Shown here: positions 7,490 through 12,250 of the stretch, piece after piece
Position numbering within the stretch: position 1 is the first letter of the stretch
Layout: every line of letters starts with the position of its first letter
Assembly (NCBI RefSeq): GCF_947378715.1
Contig: NZ_CANCLE010000106.1
Location: forward strand, 1-13,988
Length of the DNA: 13,988 bases
Reading direction: 5' to 3'
Source: Phenylobacterium aquaticum
GTDB lineage: Bacteria > Pseudomonadota > Alphaproteobacteria > Caulobacterales > Caulobacteraceae
Notes under the pieces: generated by a model
Told to the model about the DNA's origin: nothing
Database searches by the model: none
What the model saw: only the letters and a program-made list of their open reading frames with translations
Made by a program: the position numbers and the translations under genes

Positions 7490-7513
7490 TTGACCCTGGC
7501 GGCCCCCTAAGCC
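7490..7513 (+). promoter_or_regulatory. Candidate ntrZ promoter
   Basis: TTGACC (7490-7495) is close to the Caulobacter -35 TTGACG. It is followed after 12 bp by CCTAAGCC, itself doubled (CCTAAGCCTAAGCC, 7506-7519), which partly resembles the GCTANAWC -10. The resulting 5' UTR of about 60 nt includes a small CGCCC-N5-GGGCG hairpin (7533-7547). Weak -10, so tentative. Confidence 0.3.
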
Positions 7514-7580
7514 TAAGCCGGATCAACGGTCTCGCCCAAAACGGGCGGGGTCGGGGCTATGGGGGCCCAAGAAGGTGGTC

Positions 7581-7961
7581 ATGTCCAACCGGACGGTCAT
7601 TTCGTTGATGGGTGCGGCGCTCCTCGTGGGCGTGGCGTCCTCGGCGCATGCCGAGACGGCGAAGAAGATCACCGATTTCACCGTGCGCAGCGACGCTTCG
7701 ACCCTGGCCCCGCAAGGGACCAAGTCGTTGAAGTGGGACGCGCGCAAGGGGCGCTGGGGGGTTACGCTGAACCTCGACCAACCGGTCGGGCGTGACGCGC
7801 AATGGAATGACATTCAGGCCGGGGCCTATTTCCGGGTGACGCCGTCCCTGCGGATCGGCGGGGCCGTGGCCCTGGGCGACAAGATCGTCCAGACCTACAA
7901 GCAGACCGAGCCGCAGGACAGCGCGCCCCGGGTCAAGCTCGAGACCGCCTTCAAGTTCTAA
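7581..7961 (+). CDS. ntrZ: NtrZ-family periplasmic regulatory protein
   Basis: A 126-residue exported protein. The start is ATG 7581 with GAAGG 5 nt upstream; the GTG at 7575 overlaps that ribosome binding site and is less likely. Residues 1-24 form a Sec signal peptide ending in A-H-A. The mature part is small and beta-rich (KGRWGVTLNLDQP, AGAYFRVTPSLRIGGAVALG), ending in KLETAFKF with a C-terminal Phe like an outer-membrane or periplasmic beta protein. I recognise it as the NtrZ family; in C. crescentus NtrZ is a periplasmic protein that acts on the histidine kinase NtrY and so on NtrX phosphorylation. Gene order agrees with C. crescentus as I recall it. No ntrY or ntrX is in the window. 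The 3' end overlaps the convergent ThiE-like gene by 11 bp. Confidence 0.78.
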   Translation: MSNRTVISLMGAALLVGVASSAHAETAKKITDFTVRSDASTLAPQGTKSLKWDARKGRWGVTLNLDQPVGRDAQWNDIQAGAYFRVTPSLRIGGAVALGDKIVQTYKQTEPQDSAPRVKLETAFKF

Positions 7962-8532
7962 GGCTTTCCACCGCCGCTATGCCGATCACGCCCGTGGACA
8001 GCAGTCTGCGGGCTGTTTTGTCGTTGATCCCGCCCAGGGCGTAGACCGGCGAGGCGGCGCCGCGGACGACCTGGGCCAGCCGCAAGGTCCCGATGGGTTT
8101 GCCCGCCGAGGGGCTGGCGGACGGAAAGATCGCCGACACCACCACGGCGTCGGCCCGAACCCGGGTCGCGCGGGGACCGTGAGCGGCGGCGGTGACCAGC
8201 CAATGCGGATAGGTGCGGCGAAGCGCCGGCGCCCTGTGAGCCAGCCGTTCCGGCAGGTGCACCCCGTCGGCGCCCGCCCGCGCCGCCAGGCTGGCGTCCG
8301 CACCGATCAGCAGGATCAGGCCCCGCGCCCGGCAGATGGCCTTCAGCCGCCGGGCTGCGGCCAGGGCGTCGGGGGCGCCGAAGGCCCGATAGACCAAGGC
8401 CGTTCCGCGCGGCAGGGCGCGGGCCATGGCCTCGACATCGGGGGTGCGCTGGGGGTCCGTGAAGGCCAGCAGGGCGGGCAGGGGCTTTCGCGCGACCGCC
8501 TTGCGCCTTAAGGCTTGCGCCGTCCTCGCCAC
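7951..8532 (-). CDS. Thiamine-phosphate synthase-like (ThiE/TenI superfamily) protein
   Basis: A 193-residue TIM-barrel protein of the ThiE/TenI superfamily. Matching parts: LLAFTDPQRTPD near the N-terminus (21-32), GADGVHLPE (87-95), SAIFPSASPSAGKPIG (133-148, the counterpart of SPVFPTxS-x-P-x-G), and ALGGI (165-169) at the phosphate site. It lacks several ThiE hallmarks: the usual N-D-R is replaced by IGADASL, and the G-Q-x-D that follows VHL and binds magnesium is L-P-E-R. It may therefore not make thiamine phosphate. The start is uncertain: GTG at 8532 is the last usable codon before the conserved part and lies 22 bp from the divergent yggS start. Longer frames would overlap yggS. It is convergent with ntrZ. 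Annotation pipelines would probably call it thiamine phosphate synthase. Confidence 0.75.
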   Translation of the reverse strand: MARTAQALRRKAVARKPLPALLAFTDPQRTPDVEAMARALPRGTALVYRAFGAPDALAAARRLKAICRARGLILLIGADASLAARAGADGVHLPERLAHRAPALRRTYPHWLVTAAAHGPRATRVRADAVVVSAIFPSASPSAGKPIGTLRLAQVVRGAASPVYALGGINDKTARRLLSTGVIGIAAVESLRT

Positions 8533-8554
8533 TGTCCAGAAGCCTGAGCCCGAA

Positions 8555-9220
8555 ATGTCCGCGTCCCCCGCCCTTGACGACGTGCTCGCCCGCATCGCCA
8601 GCGCAGCCGAAGCGGCCGGCCGGGCGCGCACGGATGTGACCCTGGTGGCGGTCTCCAAGCAACAGGCTTGGGAGAAGGTGGCGCCGGTGCTCGCCGCCGG
8701 CCAGACCGTGTTCGGCGAGAACCGGGTGCAGGAGGCCATGGAGCGCTGGACCGAGCGGCGGGCCGGGATCGAGTTGCGGCTGATCGGTCCGCTGCAATCC
8801 AACAAGGCCCGCGAGGCGGTGGCCTTCTTCGACGTCATCGAGAGCGTCGACCGCGAAAAGATCGCCCAGGCGCTGGCGGAGGAGGTCCAGAAGCAGGCCA
8901 AGGCCCCGCGCCTCTATGTCCAGGTCAATACCGGCGAGGAGCCGCAGAAGGCCGGGGTGATCCCCTCCGACGCTGACGGCTTCATCACGGGCCTGCGCCG
9001 GACCCATGGCTTCGAGATCGAGGGGCTGATGTGCATTCCGCCGGTGGGCGAGCCGGCCGGGCCGCATTTCGCCCTGCTGGCCGCCATCGCCGCGCGCAAC
9101 GGGGTTCCCAAGCTCTCCATGGGCATGAGCGATGACTTCGAGACCGCCGTGCGGTTCGGGGCGACCAGCGTGCGGGTGGGCTCGGCCCTGTTCGGCGGGC
9201 GCGCGCCGCCTCAGGCCTGA
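8555..9220 (+). CDS. yggS: YggS/PLPBP-family pyridoxal-phosphate homeostasis protein
   Basis: A 221-residue protein of the YggS (YBL036C/PROSC) family, which carries PLP on a lysine and buffers vitamin B6 without known enzyme activity. Visible marks: VAVSK (31-35) with the PLP lysine K35; FGENRVQE (53-60); IGPLQSNKA (77-85); VQVNTGEEPQKAG (122-134); GLMCIPP (157-163); LSMGMSDDFETAVRFGATSVRVGSALFG (187-214, phosphate cradle). The family usually reads HFIG before LQ; here it is LRLIG, a small departure. The ATG at 8555 has no clear Shine-Dalgarno sequence; the frame is open further upstream but that part lies on the divergent ThiE-like gene. The last 10 bp overlap the end of the convergent L,D-transpeptidase gene. 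Confidence 0.93.
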   Translation: MSASPALDDVLARIASAAEAAGRARTDVTLVAVSKQQAWEKVAPVLAAGQTVFGENRVQEAMERWTERRAGIELRLIGPLQSNKAREAVAFFDVIESVDREKIAQALAEEVQKQAKAPRLYVQVNTGEEPQKAGVIPSDADGFITGLRRTHGFEIEGLMCIPPVGEPAGPHFALLAAIAARNGVPKLSMGMSDDFETAVRFGATSVRVGSALFGGRAPPQA

Positions 9221-9717
9221 ACGATCGCCACGGCGTCGCCGGGCCGGGCTTTCTTCAGCAATTCCAACAGGTCCTCTCGGACCAGGGCGACGCAGCCCTC
9301 GGTGGGCGTATAGCCGTCGCGGGCGATGTGCAGGAAGATCGCCGAGCCCTTGCCGGGAACCGGCGGGTCGTCGTTGTAGGCCAAGATCCCGATCAGGTCA
9401 TAGACATGGTCCTCCCGCCACAGATGCTCGGCGCTGGCCGGGTAGGGCAGACGGACCGGGGTGTTGTAGGCCGGGTCGGCGGGGGCGTCGCACCAGCCGT
9501 CGTCCGGCCCGATGGCCTGGGCGGGGAGGGCGGTCAGGGGCGGCGGGCCGCGATCGGGCCGGTAAAGGATGCGCCGCAGGGCCCAGGTTCCGAGCGGCGA
9601 GGCGCCGTCGCCCTCATGCTTGTCGGCGGCCGTCTTCACCCCGCCCTTTCCCAGGGCGCAACGGGTTTGCCGCCCGTCCAGATCGAAGCGTCCATCTGAC
9701 ATCGCCGTGAAGATCAC
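9211..9717 (-). CDS. L,D-transpeptidase (YkuD) family protein
   Basis: A 168-residue YkuD-fold protein. The catalytic motif is complete: IFLHIARDGYTPTEGCVAL, with His130 and Cys142 (H-x11-C) and the conserved Gly before Cys. The earlier block KHEGDGASPLGTW (33-45) is also typical of the family. These enzymes form or swap peptidoglycan 3-3 crosslinks or attach proteins to the wall. GTG at 9717 is chosen because GAGGAG lies 7 nt upstream; an ATG at 9702 and a GTG at 9780 lack such a site, and the latter would reach past the cenR start. With this start no signal peptide is visible, which is odd for a wall enzyme. It is divergent from cenR with only 56 bp between them, so control by that envelope regulator is plausible but unproven. 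Confidence 0.88.
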   Translation of the reverse strand: MIFTAMSDGRFDLDGRQTRCALGKGGVKTAADKHEGDGASPLGTWALRRILYRPDRGPPPLTALPAQAIGPDDGWCDAPADPAYNTPVRLPYPASAEHLWREDHVYDLIGILAYNDDPPVPGKGSAIFLHIARDGYTPTEGCVALVREDLLELLKKARPGDAVAIVQA

Positions 9718-9724
9718 GCCCAGG

Positions 9725-9730
9725 CTCCTC
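9725..9730 (-). promoter_or_regulatory. Shine-Dalgarno site that fixes the L,D-transpeptidase start
   Basis: Minus strand GAGGAG, 7 nt before the GTG at 9717. It is the strongest ribosome binding site near this gene and argues for the short form without a signal peptide. Confidence 0.6.
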
Positions 9731-9773
9731 GAAGGATTGGCGGGGACGCCCGACACGGTGCATGTTTCCGCCC

Positions 9774-10460
9774 ATGGCACAACGCAAGACCCTGCTCGTT
9801 GTCGACGACAACGACGATCTGCGCGGCGAACTCGCCGAGCAGCTCGAGCTCCATGACGAATTCACCGTCTACCAGGCGGCCACGGCCACCGACGGCGTCC
9901 GCGAGGCGGTGGAACGCCGCCCGGACCTGATCCTGCTGGACGTCGACCTGCCGGACATGAACGGCCGCGAGGCCTGTCGCCAGATGCGCGACAAGGGCGT
10001 GACCTGCCCGGTGATCATGCTGACGGCGGCCGACACCGACGACGACACCATCCGCGGTCTCGACGCCGGGGCCAATGACTATGTCACCAAGCCCTTCAAG
10101 GTCGCGGTGCTGCTGGCCCGGATCCGCGCCCAGCTGCGCAGCCACGAGCAGTCGGAGGGGGCGGTCTTCCACCTGGGCGGCTACGAGTTCCGCCCCTCGG
10201 CCAAGCTGCTGGTCGATCAGGCGCAGAAGAAGATCCGCCTGACCGAGAAAGAGACCAACATCCTCAAATACCTCTATCGGGCCGGCGAGAAGCCGGTGAG
10301 CCGCGAGGAGCTGCTGGCCGAGGTCTGGGGCTATAACGCCGGCGTCACCACCCACACGCTGGAGACCCATGTCTACCGGCTGCGCCAGAAGATCGAGCCA
10401 GACCCCTCCAACGCCAAGCTGCTGCTGACCGAGGCGGGGGGCTACAGGCTCGCGCCCTGA
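9774..10460 (+). CDS. cenR: OmpR/PhoB-type response regulator, CenR-like
   Basis: A 228-residue two-domain regulator. Receiver: acidic pair D11-D12 in VVDDNDD, phospho-acceptor D56 in LILLDVDLPDMNG, T84, and K106 in VTKPFK. All are intact. The C-terminal winged helix (about 130-228) contains RLTEKETNILKYLYRAG, the recognition helix region THTLETHVYRLRQKIE, and the closing wing TEAGGYRLAP. No sensor kinase is adjacent. Position and sequence fit CenR (CC_3743 in C. crescentus as I recall), an essential regulator of cell-envelope integrity whose kinase CenK is encoded elsewhere. ATG 9774 is preferred over the in-frame ATG 9762; neither has a Shine-Dalgarno sequence. TTGGCG (9737-9742) and CATGTT (9761-9766) could form a weak promoter giving a leaderless mRNA from 9774. 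It is convergent with xth, 7 bp apart. Confidence 0.85.
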   Translation: MAQRKTLLVVDDNDDLRGELAEQLELHDEFTVYQAATATDGVREAVERRPDLILLDVDLPDMNGREACRQMRDKGVTCPVIMLTAADTDDDTIRGLDAGANDYVTKPFKVAVLLARIRAQLRSHEQSEGAVFHLGGYEFRPSAKLLVDQAQKKIRLTEKETNILKYLYRAGEKPVSREELLAEVWGYNAGVTTHTLETHVYRLRQKIEPDPSNAKLLLTEAGGYRLAP

Positions 10461-10467
10461 TCGCGGT

Positions 10468-11274
10468 TCAGACCACGAAATCCGCGCTGACCGGGGCGTG
10501 GTCGCTGGGGCGCTCCCATTCTCGGACGTCGTCATGCACCCGGGCCGCCGCCGCGCCCAGGCGGAAGGCCGCTTCGCGCAGGCCCGGCGAGATCCAGATG
10601 TGGTCGAGCCTGAGCCCTCGATTGGAGGCCCGGAAGTCGGCGGCGCGATAGCTCCACCAGGAGAACAGCTTCTCGGGGTCGGGGATCGCCTCGCGGACGA
10701 TATCGGTGAAGCCCAGGCTGGTCTTCAGGGCGGCCATGGCCGCGATCTCCGGCGGAGTATGGCTGACGGTCTTGAGCATCTGCCGGTGGCTCCAGACGTC
10801 ATATTCGCCCGGCGCCACGTTCAGGTCGCCCACAATGGCCAGGGGGGCGGTCGGATCGCGGGTCGCCATCTCGGCGGTCAGCTTCTCGAAGAAGTCGAGC
10901 TTGTGGTCGAACTTCGGGTTCTCGGCGCGGTCGGGGATGTCGCCGCCGGCCGGGATGTAGAAGTTCTGGATCTCGACGCCGGCCACCTTCACCCCCACCA
11001 CCCGGGCGTGACCCTCGCGGCAGACCGCGAGCTTCGGCGCGTCCTCGATCGGATGGCGCGAGGCGATGGCCACCCCGTGCCAGCCCTTCTGGCCGGCGAT
11101 GCGGATGTGCGGCAGGCCCATCTCCTCGAAGGCGCCGCGCGGGAACTCGGCCTCCTGGCATTTGATCTCCTGCAGGCACAGGACATCGGGGGCCTGTTCG
11201 GCCACGAAGCGGGCGGCCTGCTCGGCGCGCAGGCGGACGGAGTTGACGTTCCAGGTGCAGATACGAAGGCGCAT
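10468..11274 (-). CDS. xth: Exodeoxyribonuclease III (AP endonuclease)
   Basis: A 268-residue EEP-superfamily nuclease of the same length as E. coli XthA. It cuts DNA at abasic sites and degrades 3' ends during base-excision repair. Catalytic residues are visible: N9/N11 in TWNVNSV, E36 in LQEIK, Y106 in NFYIPAG, D150 and N152 in GDLNVAP, the LDHIW block, and D258-H259 in SDHAPV. ATG 11274 gives the canonical MRLRICTWNVNS start. The frame stays open upstream through a terminator hairpin to an ATG at 11343, which I consider a less likely start. No Shine-Dalgarno sequence is present; GCTAAAGCC stands 6 nt before the ATG, as at leuS, suggesting leaderless translation. Confidence 0.95.
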   Translation of the reverse strand: MRLRICTWNVNSVRLRAEQAARFVAEQAPDVLCLQEIKCQEAEFPRGAFEEMGLPHIRIAGQKGWHGVAIASRHPIEDAPKLAVCREGHARVVGVKVAGVEIQNFYIPAGGDIPDRAENPKFDHKLDFFEKLTAEMATRDPTAPLAIVGDLNVAPGEYDVWSHRQMLKTVSHTPPEIAAMAALKTSLGFTDIVREAIPDPEKLFSWWSYRAADFRASNRGLRLDHIWISPGLREAAFRLGAAAARVHDDVREWERPSDHAPVSADFVV

Positions 11275-11290
11275 GCCAGAGGCTTTAGCC
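11275..11290 (-). promoter_or_regulatory. Putative -10 element of xth, giving a leaderless transcript
   Basis: Minus strand GGCTAAAGCC (11290-11281); the TAAAGC core ends 7 nt before the xth ATG. It is the same motif and nearly the same spacing as at leuS. The expected -35 would fall in the arms or T tract of the terminator hairpin and shows no good match. Confidence 0.45.
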
Positions 11291-11291
11291 C

Positions 11292-11327
11292 AAAAGAAAA
11301 CGCCCGGGCACTGGAGAAGCCCGGGCG
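11292..11327 (-). terminator. Strong intrinsic terminator upstream of xth
   Basis: Minus strand: 9-bp perfect stem CGCCCGGGC / GCCCGGGCG (11327-11319 and 11309-11301) with a 9-nt loop, followed at once by TTTTCTTTTG (11300-11291). This is a textbook Rho-independent terminator. It ends transcripts coming from lolA or from the promoter-like element at 11410-11439, just before the xth promoter. No T tract follows the hairpin on the plus strand. Confidence 0.88.
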
Positions 11328-11339
11328 TAGTGATGTCTC

Positions 11340-11402
11340 TCATGCCGCGGCCGGGAGGGGATAGGTTCCGGCACGGATCACGCCGGCTCGCACTGGCGTC
11401 AT
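11340..11402 (-). CDS. Possible 20-residue leader or small ORF upstream of xth
   Basis: ATG at 11402 opens a 20-codon frame (begins MTPVRAGV, ends PLPAAA) closed by TGA at 11342-11340. The ATG lies 7 nt after an AATAAT -10-like box, so it would be leaderless. Its TGA overlaps an ATG (ATGA) that opens a frame running through the terminator hairpin, in frame with xth. A terminator starts 12 nt after the stop. No homologue is recognised, and codon statistics over 20 codons prove nothing. Alternatives: a small RNA of about 110 nt, or just the 3' UTR of lolA. Confidence 0.25.
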   Translation of the reverse strand: MTPVRAGVIRAGTYPLPAAA

Positions 11403-11404
11403 GC

Positions 11405-11420
11405 GTGGCATTATTGCCAC
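11405..11420. promoter_or_regulatory. Palindromic operator-like site over the -10 of the mini-ORF promoter
   Basis: GTGGCA-TTAT-TGCCAC is a perfect inverted repeat with 6-bp arms. Its centre is the AATAAT -10-like box of the minus-strand promoter. It matches the 7426-7441 palindrome at 13 of 16 positions. A repressor bound here would block the promoter. It has no T tract, so it is not a terminator. Confidence 0.4.
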
Positions 11421-11439
11421 TGGCAGAATGAAAGGTCAA
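11410..11439 (-). promoter_or_regulatory. Candidate sigma-70-type promoter between lolA and xth
   Basis: Minus strand TTGACC (11439-11434), then AATAAT (11415-11410) after 18 bp (or CAATAA after 17 bp). These are good boxes in the most AT-rich part of the window (about 11405-11475). The predicted transcript would start near 11402 and run about 110 nt to the terminator at 11292-11327. Confidence 0.45.
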
Positions 11440-11475
11440 TTAACGCGATACAAAATCTTGCGTGTTGTCCGATTG

Positions 11476-12132
11476 TCACATTCGAGCCCGTCCGACCGCC
11501 TTCGGCCGGGGGTCGTTGAGCACGAACAGCGACGGCGCCAGGCCGCTGGTTTTCTCCAGGTTGGTCAGGCGGATACGGGTCGCGCCGCCCTGGGCGTCGG
11601 TCACCGACCAGCCCACGAGGGCGATGGGATCGCTGGAGAAGGTCAGGGTGATTTCCCCCTCGGCTTCCTTGCGGCCGTCGCGGGCGGTGAGCGAGAACCC
11701 GTCGGCCATGCGCGAGACGCTGCGCACCACCACGCCCCGGTCCAGGCGGATCTGGCGGGCCAGGAAGATCGACAGCGGCGTGGCCATCAACGGATAGCGG
11801 TCGAAGGTCTTCAGCCGGGAATCGGCGATCGAGACATTGGCCCCGTCGGCCACCACCAGCAGGCCGGAGGGCGCCTCATAGGCGAAGCGGGCCTTGCCGG
11901 GCCGCTTCAGATAGAGCGATCCCTGGGTCATGGTCCCGCGCATGTCGGTCTGGACGAAGCGGGCCTTGGCCTCGGTCAGGTCCTGCAGATAGGCGGCGGC
12001 CTTGTCGACCAGGGCCCGGTCCTCCGCCGAGAGCGGGGCGAACCCCGGCCGTTGGGCCAGGGCGGCGCCGGGCAGGCCGAGCGCCGGCAGGGCGGCCAGG
12101 CCGAGGGCGAGATGGCGACGGGTGAGGCTCAT
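11476..12132 (-). CDS. lolA: LolA-family outer-membrane lipoprotein carrier protein
   Basis: A 218-residue periplasmic carrier that takes lipoproteins from LolCDE and delivers them to the outer membrane. Signal peptide at 1-26 ends A-L-A; its N-region TRRHLALGL resembles a twin-arginine motif, whereas LolA is usually Sec-exported. The mature protein has the LolA pattern: YLQDLTEAKARFVQTD (48-63), QGSLYLKRPGKARFAYEAP (75-93, the R-P-G-x-x-R-x-x-Y block), SRLKTFDRYPLMATPLSIFLA, and LVGWSVTDAQGGATRIRLTNLE near the end. Start ATG 12132 has GGAG 8 nt upstream. A possible promoter lies in the 114-bp gap upstream. In many alphaproteobacteria lolA follows ftsK; here the gene upstream is a hydrolase. 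Confidence 0.9.
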   Translation of the reverse strand: MSLTRRHLALGLAALPALGLPGAALAQRPGFAPLSAEDRALVDKAAAYLQDLTEAKARFVQTDMRGTMTQGSLYLKRPGKARFAYEAPSGLLVVADGANVSIADSRLKTFDRYPLMATPLSIFLARQIRLDRGVVVRSVSRMADGFSLTARDGRKEAEGEITLTFSSDPIALVGWSVTDAQGGATRIRLTNLEKTSGLAPSLFVLNDPRPKAVGRARM

Positions 12133-12159
12133 GGACCAGGCTCCGGATTCCAGCGCAGA

Positions 12160-12185
12160 CGCCTATGGCCGCGCGACGGCGTCAA
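12160..12185 (-). promoter_or_regulatory. Candidate lolA promoter
   Basis: Minus strand TTGACG (12185-12180) is an exact match to the Caulobacter -35 box. Downstream the best -10 is the weak GCCATAGG near 12160-12170, with a short spacer of about 12 bp. The -35 is convincing, the -10 is not. Confidence 0.35.
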
Positions 12186-12233
12186 TAGGGCGACCGTCCT
12201 GAACGGGCGATGAGCGCCGCTGTTCCGCGTCGT

Positions 12234-12250
12234 CTGACGGATCGCGTCAG
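12234..12250. repeat. Small inverted repeat over the hydrolase stop codon
   Basis: CTGACG-N5-CGTCAG, perfect 6-bp arms. It spans the TGA of the alpha/beta hydrolase gene (minus strand). It has no U tract, so it may slow or protect the 3' end rather than terminate. Confidence 0.3.

Noticed and set aside
8505..8514. GCCTTAAGGC palindrome near the ThiE-like start
   Set aside because: It lies inside the coding part by the chosen start and has only 10 bp; no matching copy or promoter layout was seen.
11434..11450. CtrA binding site at AATTAACG
   Set aside because: Only one TTAA half-site is present; the second half at the required 7-bp spacing reads CAAA.
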